From contig NZ_JBIVFT010000006.1 in the NCBI RefSeq assembly GCF_044748305.1, forward strand, positions 179,899 through 243,898: a stretch of 64,000 nt of DNA, in the 5' to 3' direction. The stretch is from Arthrobacter_E sp044748305. GTDB taxonomy: Bacteria; Actinomycetota; Actinomycetes; Actinomycetales; Micrococcaceae. The notes under the pieces are model-generated. The model was not told the DNA's origin, did not search any database, and worked only from the letters and a program-made list of their open reading frames with translations. Below, piece by piece: positions 49,260 through 57,660 of the stretch; within the stretch, counting starts at the first letter, position 1, and the number at the start of each line of letters is the position of its first letter. Both the position numbers and the translations under genes were made by a program.

Positions 49260-49778
49260 ATGACAAGTAATCTTGATGATTCCGGGGTGGACGTCCTCCC
49301 CGAGCCCGAGCGCGAAGTCCTCACCTGGGACACGTTCGGGGACGCCTCCCGCGAGCTCGCCCAGACCGTGGTGGACAGCGGTTTCCAGCCCGAAGTCGTG
49401 GTGGCGATCGCGCGCGGCGGTCTGCTCTTGGCGGGTTCCATCGCCTACGCCCTCGGGGCCAAGGCCTGTGGTGCACTGAACGTCGAGTTCTACACCGGCA
49501 TCGGGACGGTCCTTCCGGAGCCCGTGGTGCTGCCGCCGATGCTGGATGAGGGCGCGCTCCACGGCAAGAAGGTCCTCCTGGTGGACGATGTCTCCGACTC
49601 CGGGCGCACCCTCGCCAAGGTGGTCGAACTGATCGGTGACTGGGGCGCCGAAGTCCGCACCGTGTGCCTCTACACCAAGCCGCGCACCATCCTGGAGCCC
49701 GATTACGAGTGGCGCCGCACGGACAAGTGGATCACCTTCCCCTGGTCGGCGCTGCCGCCGGTGGAGCCGCAAGGCTGA
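49260..49778 (+). CDS. Purine-type phosphoribosyltransferase (Xgpt/Hpt-like)
   Basis: A 172-residue type I phosphoribosyltransferase. The PRPP loop is KVLLVDDVSDSGRTLAKVV, and the N-terminal EVVVAIARGGLLLAGSIAY provides the other ribose-phosphate contact. It resembles xanthine/hypoxanthine phosphoribosyltransferases of purine salvage more than UPRTases. C-terminal YEWRRTDKWITFPWSA fits this group. It appears leaderless and is convergent with the HAD gene, separated by a strong hairpin. Confidence 0.85.
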   Translation: MTSNLDDSGVDVLPEPEREVLTWDTFGDASRELAQTVVDSGFQPEVVVAIARGGLLLAGSIAYALGAKACGALNVEFYTGIGTVLPEPVVLPPMLDEGALHGKKVLLVDDVSDSGRTLAKVVELIGDWGAEVRTVCLYTKPRTILEPDYEWRRTDKWITFPWSALPPVEPQG

Positions 49779-49794
49779 TCTGCGGCTTACAAGA

Positions 49795-49843
49795 GGAACG
49801 GCCCCGCGCCACACGATCATCTCGTGCGATGCGGGGCCGTTCC
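49795..49843. terminator. 13-bp GC hairpin between convergent genes
   Basis: Perfect 13-bp arms (49795-49807, 49831-49843) enclose a 23-nt loop that itself contains CACGA/TCGTG pairing. It serves the phosphoribosyltransferase (+) and HAD (-) genes. Confidence 0.8.
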
Positions 49844-49862
49844 CATGCCCGGCGGCGTCGGC

Positions 49863-50687
49863 TCAGATGAGTTCGTGCAGGGTGGCCACGCTCGGCAGCA
49901 CCTGGTTGGGCCGGAACGGATATGCGGCGATCTCTTCCTGCTGCGTGATGCCGGAGAGCACCAGAACGGTGTGGAGCCCGGCCTCCATGCCCGCGATGAT
50001 GTCGGTGTCCATCCGGTCCCCGATCATCGCGGTGGTCTCGGAATGCGCATCGATCCGGTTCATGGCGGAGCGGAACATCATGGGATTCGGCTTGCCCACG
50101 ATGTACGGTTCACGGCCGGTCGCCTTGCTGATCAGGGCCGCGATGGCGCCCGTGGCGGGCATCGGGCCGTCCTTGGAAGGGCCGGTGGCGTCCGGGTTCG
50201 TCGCGATGAACCGTGCCCCGGCCAGGATGAGACGGATGGCGGTGGTGATCGCCTCGAAAGAGTAGGTCCGGGTCTCTCCGAGCACCACGAAGTCCGGGTC
50301 CTGATCCGTCAGGATGAAGCCCGCCTCGTGCAGAGCCGTGGTCAGGCCCGCCTCGCCGATCGTGTAGGCGCGGTTGCCGCTGTCCGAACTGTGGACCTGC
50401 TCCTTCAGGAACTGGGCCGTGGCGAGAGCGGAGGTCCAGATGTTCTCCTCCGGAATCTCCAGCCCGGATGATTTCAGGCGCGCGGCCAGATCCCGCGGGG
50501 TGAAGATCGAGTTATTGGTCAGCACCAGGAAGCGCTTGGAGGTGTCCACCCAGCGCTGGATCAGCTCCGCGGCACCGGGAATGGCGTGGTTCTCGTGGAC
50601 GAGGACGCCGTCCATATCGGTCAGCCAGCACTCGATCTCCTGGCCGCTGCGGTGATTGCGCAGGGGGCCCTGCTCGGCGTTGCTCAT
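49863..50687 (-). CDS. HAD-superfamily NagD-like phosphatase
   Basis: A 274-residue HAD hydrolase of subclass IIA (NagD/p-nitrophenyl phosphatase). Motif I is LTDMDGVL with D24 and D26, motif II VLTNNS, and motifs III/IV are KPNPMMF and MIGDRMDTDIIAG. The substrate is a small sugar- or nucleotide-phosphate. AGGAGG lies 4 nt before ATG 50687; the frame extends to 50720 without support. Divergent from the SpoU methylase gene. Confidence 0.92.
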   Translation of the reverse strand: MSNAEQGPLRNHRSGQEIECWLTDMDGVLVHENHAIPGAAELIQRWVDTSKRFLVLTNNSIFTPRDLAARLKSSGLEIPEENIWTSALATAQFLKEQVHSSDSGNRAYTIGEAGLTTALHEAGFILTDQDPDFVVLGETRTYSFEAITTAIRLILAGARFIATNPDATGPSKDGPMPATGAIAALISKATGREPYIVGKPNPMMFRSAMNRIDAHSETTAMIGDRMDTDIIAGMEAGLHTVLVLSGITQQEEIAAYPFRPNQVLPSVATLHELI

Positions 50688-50789
50688 GATTCCTCCTGAC
50701 AAGCGGGAACGTACTCCCACCCTATTTTCCCCCTTCCGGCTGAACGGAATGTGAAGAACGGTCCGCCGGGCGGCCCGTTGTGCCCCCGA

Positions 50790-50795
50790 TAGAGT
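50790..50795 (+). promoter_or_regulatory. Candidate -10 element of leaderless SpoU methylase
   Basis: TAGAGT ends 6 nt before GTG 50802. No Shine-Dalgarno site is present. Confidence 0.5.
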
Positions 50796-50801
50796 TGACG
50801 G

Positions 50802-51488
50802 GTGACTGAACAGAACCCTTCAGACCGCCGTCCCGCCGTTGAAAGTCCGGCGCGCGACGACGACGGCGCACAGCAGCCTGAGGTCGGGGTCGGGCCATGG
50901 GAAGGGGACTGGCCGTCCGGTGAGCATTGGGATCCTGAGCTGCTGGAACATGGTGACCGCCGGAACGTCCTGGATCAGTACCGTTACTGGAAGCACGATG
51001 CGATCGTCGCCGAGCTGGACACCCGGCGGCACGATTTCCATGTGGCGATCGAGAACTGGCAGCACGATCTGAACATCGGCACCGTGGTGCGCACGGCGAA
51101 CGCCTTCCTGGCCAAGGAGGTCCACATCATCGGGCGGCGCCGCTGGAACCGCCGCGGAGCCATGGTCACCGACAAGTACCAGCACGTGCGCCACCACCCG
51201 ACGGTGGAGGACTTCGTCGCATGGGCCCAGGGGGAGGGACTGACCATTCTCGGGGTGGACATCTTCCCCGACTCCACCCCCTTGGAGACGTACGAACTGC
51301 CGAAGAACTGTGTCCTGGTCTTCGGACAGGAAGGGCCGGGACTGTCCGAGGAAGTCCACGCGGCCGCGGCCGCGACGCTGTCCATCGAACAGTTCGGCTC
51401 CACCCGTTCCATCAACGCGGCGTCGGCCGCCGCGATCGCCATGCATGCCTGGATCAGGAGGCATGTCTTCGGCCAGACGGTCGCCTGA
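50802..51488 (+). CDS. TrmH/SpoU-family RNA 2'-O-methyltransferase
   Basis: A 228-residue SPOUT (trefoil-knot) methyltransferase acting on tRNA or rRNA ribose with S-adenosylmethionine. Motif 1 is LNIGTVVRTANAF, motif 2 VLVFGQEGPGLSEE, and motif 3 STRSINAASAAAIAMHAW. A ~45-residue acidic N-terminal extension precedes the domain. Which RNA position is modified cannot be read from sequence. The gene sits before fba, an order I associate with Micrococcaceae. Confidence 0.92.
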   Translation: MTEQNPSDRRPAVESPARDDDGAQQPEVGVGPWEGDWPSGEHWDPELLEHGDRRNVLDQYRYWKHDAIVAELDTRRHDFHVAIENWQHDLNIGTVVRTANAFLAKEVHIIGRRRWNRRGAMVTDKYQHVRHHPTVEDFVAWAQGEGLTILGVDIFPDSTPLETYELPKNCVLVFGQEGPGLSEEVHAAAAATLSIEQFGSTRSINAASAAAIAMHAWIRRHVFGQTVA

Positions 51489-51642
51489 CTCGTGCGAGGA
51501 TGCGTCGCGTCATGATCCAGGCCACACATTCCATGCCCGCCTGCTTGCTGGCTAGGATGGGTTCAGTCACGCGGAAATAGCGCGAAACGGTCGGCAACAT
51601 CCCTGCTGCCCGGCCCATCCCGTTGCATCACCAGGAGTCAGC

Positions 51643-52665
51643 ATGCCTATCGCAACCCCGGAAATCTACGCCGACATGATCGACCGTGCCAAGGCAGGCG
51701 GTTTCGCTTACCCGGCGGTCAACGTCACCTCCTCGCAGACCCTCAACGCGGCCATCCGTGGTTTCGCCGAGGCCGGTTCCGACGGCATCATCCAGGTGTC
51801 CACCGGTGGTGCCGCCTACTGGTCCGGCGCCTCCGTCAAGGACATGGTCGCCGGGTCCCTCGGCTTCGCAGCCTTCGCCCGCGAGGTCGCCAAGAACTAT
51901 GACGTGAACATCGCGCTGCACACCGATCACTGCCCGAAGGACAAGCTGGACGGCTTCGTCCTGCCGCTGCTGGCGGCTTCCGAGGCCGAGGTCAAGGCCG
52001 GCCGCAACCCGTTCTTCAACTCCCACATGTGGGACGGTTCCCATGAGGACCTGGGCGAGAACCTGCGGATCGCCCGTGAGCTGCTGGACCGCACGGCCGC
52101 GGCCAAGATGATCCTCGAGGTCGAGATCGGCACCGTTGGCGGTGAAGAGGACGGTGTGGAGAACGAGATCAACGAGAAGCTCTACACCACCACCGAGGAC
52201 GCCCTCGCCACCATCGAGGCCCTGGGCTCCGGTGAGAAGGGCCGTTACATCACGGCGCTGACCTTCGGCAACGTCCACGGCGTCTACAAGCCGGGTGGCG
52301 TGAAGCTGCGTCCCGAGCTGCTGAAGAAGATCCAGGAAGAGGTCGGCGCCAAGATCGGCAAGGCCAACCCGTTCGACCTGGTCTTCCACGGCGGTTCCGG
52401 TTCCTCCGAGCAGGAGATCGCGGACGCCGTCTCCTTCGGCGTCATCAAGATGAACGTGGACACGGACACGCAGTACGCCTTCACCCGTCCGGTGGCCGGC
52501 CACATGTTCAGCAACTACGACGGCGTGCTGAAGGTCGACGGCGAGATCGGCAACAAGAAGACCTACGATCCGCGCGTCTGGGGCGCCTCCGCAGAGGCCG
52601 GCATGGCCGCCCGCATCGTCGAGGCCGCGCAGCAGCTCGGCTCCGCCGGCAAGAGCGGCAAGTAA
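51643..52665 (+). CDS. fba: Class II fructose-bisphosphate aldolase
   Basis: A 340-residue zinc-dependent glycolytic/gluconeogenic aldolase. Zinc ligands lie in ALHTDHCP and NVHGVYKPG, with further blocks SHMWDGSHEDL, VEIGTVGGEEDG and VFHGGSGS. AGGAG lies 7 nt before the ATG. TAGGAT at 51553-51558 is a candidate -10 for its promoter. Codon use is strongly biased, as expected for a highly expressed gene. A DUF3151 gene follows after 2 nt. Confidence 0.97.
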   Translation: MPIATPEIYADMIDRAKAGGFAYPAVNVTSSQTLNAAIRGFAEAGSDGIIQVSTGGAAYWSGASVKDMVAGSLGFAAFAREVAKNYDVNIALHTDHCPKDKLDGFVLPLLAASEAEVKAGRNPFFNSHMWDGSHEDLGENLRIARELLDRTAAAKMILEVEIGTVGGEEDGVENEINEKLYTTTEDALATIEALGSGEKGRYITALTFGNVHGVYKPGGVKLRPELLKKIQEEVGAKIGKANPFDLVFHGGSGSSEQEIADAVSFGVIKMNVDTDTQYAFTRPVAGHMFSNYDGVLKVDGEIGNKKTYDPRVWGASAEAGMAARIVEAAQQLGSAGKSGK

Positions 52666-52667
52666 GC

Positions 52668-53090
52668 ATGTCGGACGAGTTCCGCACCAACCTCCTCGGC
52701 CCGGAGCCCACGAAGCTGCCCGCCGAGACCGAGGTGTACCAGCACCTGGCCCTGGGTGCCCCCGTTCACGAACTGCTCGCGAAGAACCCGGCTTCGTCTC
52801 TGTTGTGGGCGCTCGCCGCGGAACAGGCCTGGGCCGAGAACAAGACCATCGAGTCCTACGCCTTCGCCCGGGTGGGTTACCACCGCGGACTGGACGCGCT
52901 GCGCCGTAACGGCTGGCGCGGCACCGGCCCGATCCCGTGGGAGCACGAGCCGAACCAGGGATTCCTGCGGGCCCTGTACGCGCTGGGCCGGGCCTCAGCG
53001 GCCATCGGCGAGGCCGATGAGCCCGAACGGATCGAGTCGTTCCTGAATGACTCGGATCCCACCGCAAAGGCTGCCATCGAGGCACTCTGA
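52668..53090 (+). CDS. DUF3151 protein
   Basis: A 140-residue soluble helical protein of the actinobacterial DUF3151 family, recognised by NLLGPEPTKLPAETEVY, AWAENKTIESYAFARVGYHRGLDALRRNGW and NQGFLRALYALGRA. It is cotranscribed with fba (2-nt gap), as is usual in actinobacteria. The function is not known. A stem-loop follows. Confidence 0.92.
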   Translation: MSDEFRTNLLGPEPTKLPAETEVYQHLALGAPVHELLAKNPASSLLWALAAEQAWAENKTIESYAFARVGYHRGLDALRRNGWRGTGPIPWEHEPNQGFLRALYALGRASAAIGEADEPERIESFLNDSDPTAKAAIEAL

Positions 53091-53114
53091 GCGGTGGCTG
53101 AGCAGGGTGGGGCG

Positions 53115-53146
53115 GCCGGTCACTTTCAGTCTGGAAGGTGACCGGC
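53115..53146 (+). terminator. Terminator after fba operon
   Basis: A 13-bp stem (53115-53127 with 53134-53146, one G-U pair) and 6-nt loop begin 24 nt past the DUF3151 stop. The ~165 nt up to the ligase stop hold no gene. Confidence 0.7.
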
Positions 53147-53310
53147 AGCCGTCGTGCTTCCGGGGGTCCCTGCGGTCGGTGAGCTCGCTGGTTCGATGCC
53201 GTTTCGCTCCCTTGGATCGCGATCTCGCACGATGCCAGCGAGTTCGGCAAAGCCGTGGGTTGAAGTAGCGAGTTCGGCCGGCCTACGAGCCCCGTCCCAC
53301 CCTGCCTGGC

Positions 53311-54885
53311 TCAGGCCTTTCGCAGCTCGCGACGCAGGATCTTGCCGGAGGAGGACTTCGGGATCGCATCCAGGAATTCCACCTGGCGCACCTTCTTGTG
53401 CGGGGCGACATGCTCGGCCACGAAGGCCATCACCCCGGCCGCGTCGAGCGCCGAACCCGGCTGCCGGACCACGAACGCCTTCGGAACCTCCTGGTGATCC
53501 TCGTCGTAGGCGCCGACCACCGCGACGTCGGCCACCTCGGGATGCGTGAGCAGCACGGCCTCAAGCTCGGCCGGGGCGATCTGGTAGCCCTTGTATTTGA
53601 TGAGTTCTTTGAGCCGGTCCACGATGCTCACGACGCCGGTCGAGGACACCGTGGCGATGTCGCCGGTGTGCAGGAAGCCGTCGGCGTCCAGTGCCTCGGC
53701 GGTGGCCTCCGGGAGATTGAGGTAGCCGAGCATGACATTGGGGCCGCGGCAGAGCAGATGACCCGGTTCGCTGACACCCTCAGCCGGCGGGTCGATGTCC
53801 TCACCGGTGGCCAGATCCACGATCCGCATGTCCATATTGGGCACCGTGTAACCGCAACTGCCCAATGGGACGCCCTCCGCGGAACGGGGGATGAGATGCG
53901 AGACCGGACTCATTTCACTCATCCCGTATCCCTGGAGCATGCGGCAGCCGAGGCGTTCCGCCACGGCGTGGCCCAGTTCCTCGTCGAGCGGTGCCGCCCC
54001 GGAAAGTGCTGTGTGCACGCTCGACAGGTCATAGTCCGCCACCAAGGGGTGCTTGGACAGCGCGACCGCGACGGGTGGCGCGATGAAGAGATAGCTGATG
54101 CGGTGGTCCTGGATGATGCGCAGGAACTCCGTCAGGTCGAACTTGGGCATCGTCACCAGCCGTGCACGCTCTGCGAGGGCCAGATTCAGCAGCACCGTCA
54201 TCCCGTAGATGTGGAAGAAGGGCAGCAGCGCCAGCAGGCGGTCCTCGGAGGACACCTCCAGCAGCGTACGAGCCTGCTGGACGTTGGCCACCAGATTGCG
54301 GTGGGTGAGCATGACGCCCTTCGGGGTGCCACTGGTTCCCGAGGAGAATGGCAGCACGGCGATGTGCGTGGCAGGGTCGATGCTCACCTCGGGTGGCTGG
54401 AATCCGGCTTGCAGCACCTCGCGGTACGAGGGGTGGCCCTCGGCCTCGCCGATGACGATCAAGCGTTCCGCCGGGATGCCCGCGGCCGCTGCGGCCGCCT
54501 CGGCGCGTTCCAGGAACGGCGCGATCGTGAAGAGCCAGGAGGCCCCTGCGTCCTGCAATTGATGCGCGACCTCCTCGGCGGTGTAGAGCGCGTTGATCGT
54601 GGTCGCGGCGGCGCCGGTCCGCAGGATGCCGTGGAAGACGGGCGCGAAGGCGGGGATGTTCGGGGAGAGGATGCCCACCACGTTTCCCGGTACGACTCCG
54701 TGGGCTGCAAGGTAACCGGCCACTGCGTGAATGCTGTTCAAGAGGTCGCCGTAGCTCGCCTCGGCGCCCGTGCTTCCATCCACGAGCGCGATCCGCTGCA
54801 GGTCGTCAGGGGTGAGATCGCCGAAAAGATAGTCGTAGACGCTCACGGCGGGGATGTCGACGTCGGGGTATGGGCTGCTGAACAC
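53311..54885 (-). CDS. Acyl-/4-coumarate-CoA ligase family enzyme
   Basis: A 524-residue adenylate-forming enzyme activating a carboxylic acid to its CoA thioester. The AMP-binding loop is PFSSGTSGTPKGVMLTH, followed by GYGMSEMSPVSHL, the HTGDIATV hinge region, and catalytic lysine in KSSSGKILRREL at the C-terminus. It most resembles 4-coumarate-CoA ligases. AGGAGG lies 4 nt before GTG 54885; the frame stays open to 55359 without a start site. TACCGACGGGTA (54940-54951) upstream may bind a TetR-type regulator. Confidence 0.9.
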   Translation of the reverse strand: MFSSPYPDVDIPAVSVYDYLFGDLTPDDLQRIALVDGSTGAEASYGDLLNSIHAVAGYLAAHGVVPGNVVGILSPNIPAFAPVFHGILRTGAAATTINALYTAEEVAHQLQDAGASWLFTIAPFLERAEAAAAAAGIPAERLIVIGEAEGHPSYREVLQAGFQPPEVSIDPATHIAVLPFSSGTSGTPKGVMLTHRNLVANVQQARTLLEVSSEDRLLALLPFFHIYGMTVLLNLALAERARLVTMPKFDLTEFLRIIQDHRISYLFIAPPVAVALSKHPLVADYDLSSVHTALSGAAPLDEELGHAVAERLGCRMLQGYGMSEMSPVSHLIPRSAEGVPLGSCGYTVPNMDMRIVDLATGEDIDPPAEGVSEPGHLLCRGPNVMLGYLNLPEATAEALDADGFLHTGDIATVSSTGVVSIVDRLKELIKYKGYQIAPAELEAVLLTHPEVADVAVVGAYDEDHQEVPKAFVVRQPGSALDAAGVMAFVAEHVAPHKKVRQVEFLDAIPKSSSGKILRRELRKA

Positions 54886-54939
54886 GGTGCCTCCTGCGTG
54901 TCGTCGCCGGTAGGGAACGCGATGCACGAACCGCTTTGT

Positions 54940-54951
54940 TACCGACGGGTA
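54940..54951. promoter_or_regulatory. TetR-like operator candidate
   Basis: TACC-GACG-GGTA forms a 4-bp dyad 55 nt upstream of the ligase start. It resembles operators of TetR regulators that control acyl-CoA genes, but the match is short. Confidence 0.35.
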
Positions 54952-55159
54952 TGTGATCCAGATAACAGGGTCCAGGCCGCCCGGCACAAGATGTAGGTCT
55001 CTCTCAAATCGTGTCCTGGACGTGATTGACACCGTCGGTGACGCCTTGCCATCCTGGTTTGGACGCGGCCTCTCCGGGGGGACTGGCCGCTCATGAGACG
55101 CCTGGCCGGGAGGGGCCGCTGGTGCTCGATCACTCATCTCTCTATGACAAGGCATCATC

Positions 55160-55846
55160 ATGGACCAGCCAACCACTCGCTCCTTCCGCTCCCGCAAAGT
55201 CCGCGCCATCCTGGCCGGTGGTCTCGTTCTCGGCGTGGGCGCCGTGTTCACCCTCGCCGCCTGGACGGACAATGAATGGGTCTTCGGCCAGAACGACAAC
55301 GGAACCGGCGGCCCGGGCACCGCGGTGTACCACATGGAACAGAACACCTGGACCGGCACGGCAGGGGCGGCGGCCTGGAGCGATCAGGGTGCCAAGAACG
55401 GTGGTGCACTGACGTTCACGGTGAACGCGGACAAGCTCCTGCCGGGCAGCACCGTCTACGCTCCGATGCAGCTTCGCTCGGCTGCGGGCTCGCAGGCCCT
55501 CACGGCAACGCTCGCTGAAGGCGTCCAGGCCACCCCGGTGGTTGACCCGACCAACAACTCGGCCCTCTACGGCGCTCTGACCTATTCTCTCAAGTCGGGT
55601 GTCACCAAGGCTCAGTGCAATGCGGCCGGGTTCGCAGGCGGCGGCACCGTGCTGGTGGCGGCCGGTCAGCCGCTGACGGCGACGTCGGCGACGCCGATCT
55701 CCCTGCCGGCCGGCGCGGATTCCTCGACGGCCGGTACCGGCGTCGATCTCTGCTTCGCCCTGACCCTTCCGACGACCGCCGATTCCTCCCTGCAGGGCAA
55801 GGCGACCACCCCGCTCTGGCGGTTCACCAGCACCGTCGGTTCCTGA
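55160..55846 (+). CDS. Alternate (SipW-type) signal-peptide protein 1
   Basis: A 228-residue exported protein whose N-terminus (RKVRAILAGGLVLGVGAVFTLA, then AWTDNEW) matches the SipW-dependent signal type: a short basic region and hydrophobic core ending just before an AWTD-like block. The mature part is small-residue and Thr/Ser rich, probably beta-sandwich, like TasA/camelysin-type surface proteins. The next gene encodes the matching signal peptidase. The 274-nt gap to the divergent ligase gene holds its control region; a CAAGG site lies upstream of the ATG. Confidence 0.8.
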   Translation: MDQPTTRSFRSRKVRAILAGGLVLGVGAVFTLAAWTDNEWVFGQNDNGTGGPGTAVYHMEQNTWTGTAGAAAWSDQGAKNGGALTFTVNADKLLPGSTVYAPMQLRSAAGSQALTATLAEGVQATPVVDPTNNSALYGALTYSLKSGVTKAQCNAAGFAGGGTVLVAAGQPLTATSATPISLPAGADSSTAGTGVDLCFALTLPTTADSSLQGKATTPLWRFTSTVGS

Positions 55847-55849
55847 TCC

Positions 55850-56377
55850 GTGGTGGCGCGCAGTGCCAGGGTGGTGCGCGAGGTTCTGCTGAGCCTCGCG
55901 GCCTTCCTGGGACTTTTGTGCCTCCTCGGGGTCCTTGCTTCGCTTCTGTTCGGAGCGGGTTTCGTGGTGTTCCGCACCGGCTCGATGGAACCCGCCTACC
56001 CGGTGGGGGCTTTGTCCCTGACGGTTCGTGAGCCGGCTGACCAGGTCAAGCCGGGGGAGGTGGTTTCCGTGGTACGGCAGGGCACCAAGACCTTGGTGAC
56101 GCACCGCGCGGTGTCCGTGCACCCTGAGCCGGGCAACGGCCCGGGTGCCGCCACGCTCGTGCTGAAGGGTGATGCGAACTCCTCGGAGGACCCTCTGCCG
56201 TATCAAGTGACCACTGCGCAGCGGGTCGTGTTCACCGTGCCCTTCCTCGGGTCCTGGGTGATGGCCGCCAGGGGTCCATGGTTCCTCACCGTGCTGACGC
56301 TGGTCCTCGCGGTGCTGGTCACCTGGGCTTTCTGGCCACGCCGGCAGCCACGCCATGCGGTGAAGGAGGCGTCGTGA
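55850..56377 (+). CDS. SipW-like signal peptidase I (ER/archaeal type)
   Basis: A 175-residue membrane protease. Helix 1 spans about 12-40. The catalytic serine is S45 in RTGSMEPAY and the general-base position is H85 (VTHRAV) rather than lysine, marking the ER/archaeal class that includes Bacillus SipW. D108 lies in KGDAN. A C-terminal helix (about 146-163) ends in a basic tail. GTG start, 3 nt after the first exported protein. It presumably cleaves the two alternate signal peptides encoded at 55160 and 57065. Confidence 0.9.
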   Translation: MVARSARVVREVLLSLAAFLGLLCLLGVLASLLFGAGFVVFRTGSMEPAYPVGALSLTVREPADQVKPGEVVSVVRQGTKTLVTHRAVSVHPEPGNGPGAATLVLKGDANSSEDPLPYQVTTAQRVVFTVPFLGSWVMAARGPWFLTVLTLVLAVLVTWAFWPRRQPRHAVKEAS

Positions 56378-57063
56378 AGTTCCGTGCGGGATGTGCCGTG
56401 CTCGTGCTGGCCGTTCTCGCGTGTGTGGCGAATCCCGTGCAGGCGGCGGACGGGTTCGTCCCGGTGCCGCAGACGGGTTCACCGGGACGACTGGAACTGG
56501 CGTCCGCTCCGTACCCCCTGGTGTTCCCATCCCTTGCACCCGGTCAGGAGTACTCCTGGCAGCTCAGACTGAGTGTGGCCGAGAAAGTGTCTGCCACCAC
56601 TTCGCTGCGGCTGAGCGCCAGTGGAGCATTGGCCGCCCCGGGCGGGTATCTCGTCACCGTGCGCGAATGTTCACAACCGTGGGATGGTGGGAGCGGTGTG
56701 GGTGCGCGGCTGAGCTGTGCCGGGAAGTCGTCCGTCCGGATCGACGGCAAACCTCTGGATGCGGTGGAACCTCGGACGAGGATCCCCTTGGCCGGACTTC
56801 CCGTGGGCCAGGAGTCGTATCTGGCAGTGTCCCTGGCCGCTCCCCGTGGCATGGCTCCGGCGCCGGGCGAGAGCTTGCGGCTGGGTCTCGGGATCACGGC
56901 GCAAGCTGAGGACGGCGCGCCCGGTCAGCTGGGTTCCACCGGGTACGACGGCGGGCGGTTCGCTCTGCTGGGCGGGGCGCTGCTGTTGCTGGGGACCGCG
57001 CTCTGGGCGGCGTTCGCGCGCCGGCGTCCGGCGCAGGAAAAACGACCGATGACGAAGGGATGA
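56374..57063 (+). CDS. Secreted protein with sortase-like C-terminal signal
   Basis: A 229-residue protein with a conventional Sec signal (cleavage near NPVQA-ADG), a ~150-residue beta-rich domain, and a C-terminus made of LGSTG (186-190), a hydrophobic helix (196-214) and the basic tail ARRRPAQEKR. This is the architecture of a cell-wall sorting signal, with LGSTG in place of LPXTG or LAXTG. It could equally remain as a C-terminal membrane anchor. Its GTG overlaps the peptidase stop (GTGA), and AAGGAGG precedes it. It is a candidate wall anchor for the two SipW-type proteins. Confidence 0.75.
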   Translation: MKFRAGCAVLVLAVLACVANPVQAADGFVPVPQTGSPGRLELASAPYPLVFPSLAPGQEYSWQLRLSVAEKVSATTSLRLSASGALAAPGGYLVTVRECSQPWDGGSGVGARLSCAGKSSVRIDGKPLDAVEPRTRIPLAGLPVGQESYLAVSLAAPRGMAPAPGESLRLGLGITAQAEDGAPGQLGSTGYDGGRFALLGGALLLLGTALWAAFARRRPAQEKRPMTKG

Positions 57064-57064
57064 C

Positions 57065-57571
57065 GTGGTGAGAGTCCGCGGAGGCTGGATCGCGGCGGTG
57101 GCCGCGTGCGCCGTCGTGCTCTCCGCCGTACCCACCTCCGCCGCCTGGACGGACAACGAATGGACGAAGGGCAGTGGTCTGAGCGCGACCACCATTCCGC
57201 CTGCGACGCTCAGCAAACCCTGCGTCTACAACCCGGGTGTTCTGGGACTGGGTGCCAAGATCACGATCTACTGGCGGGCCCCGGCCGGGTATGCGCTCGC
57301 CAATTCGGTGATGTACGCCTCGCAGAGTGGGCTGGGGTCCGTGCTGGCACCACTCACGGGCTTTTCCATGACGACCAGCACCACGGTCAGCGGCGCCGAC
57401 TACGTCACCGATGTCCCGGTGAATCTCCTGGGTGGGCTGCTCGGGCTTGGGGCCGAACTGGAACTGGCCATCGTCATGAAGAACGGCACCTGGACTTCGG
57501 TCCCGGTCAAAGTGAAGGCCAACCCGGGTCTTGTCGGAGGCCTGGGAGGCTCCTGCACCAATATCGGCTGA
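57065..57571 (+). CDS. Alternate (SipW-type) signal-peptide protein 2
   Basis: A 168-residue exported protein starting with a short hydrophobic signal that ends SAAWTDNEW. It shares the AWTDNEW block with protein 1 at 55160, at the position where the signal should be cut. The mature part is Gly/Leu/Thr rich and ends with a cysteine near SCTNIG. It starts 1 nt after the previous gene (GTG 57065, or GTG 57068). It is probably the second substrate of the SipW-like peptidase and part of a surface structure. Confidence 0.78.
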   Translation: MVRVRGGWIAAVAACAVVLSAVPTSAAWTDNEWTKGSGLSATTIPPATLSKPCVYNPGVLGLGAKITIYWRAPAGYALANSVMYASQSGLGSVLAPLTGFSMTTSTTVSGADYVTDVPVNLLGGLLGLGAELELAIVMKNGTWTSVPVKVKANPGLVGGLGGSCTNIG

Positions 57572-57614
57572 GCGTCGTGAAGCGCCCCCATGCGGCCGGA
57601 TCCGGCGTGTGGAC

Positions 57615-57620
57615 TAAACT
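57615..57620 (+). promoter_or_regulatory. Candidate -10 element of purA
   Basis: TAAACT lies 40 nt before the purA GTG, implying a short leader of about 30 nt. Confidence 0.4.
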
Positions 57621-57660
57621 GGGTGGGTAACTGCCCTGCCGAGCCCCATGGGAGGCCCCT

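Noticed and set aside
1139..55176. 18-nt identity around the starts of the APC permease (1142) and the SipW-type protein (55160)
   Set aside because: Both encode M-D-Q-P-T and share the bases just before the ATG, but nothing else upstream or downstream matches. It is most likely chance, not a mobile or regulatory repeat.
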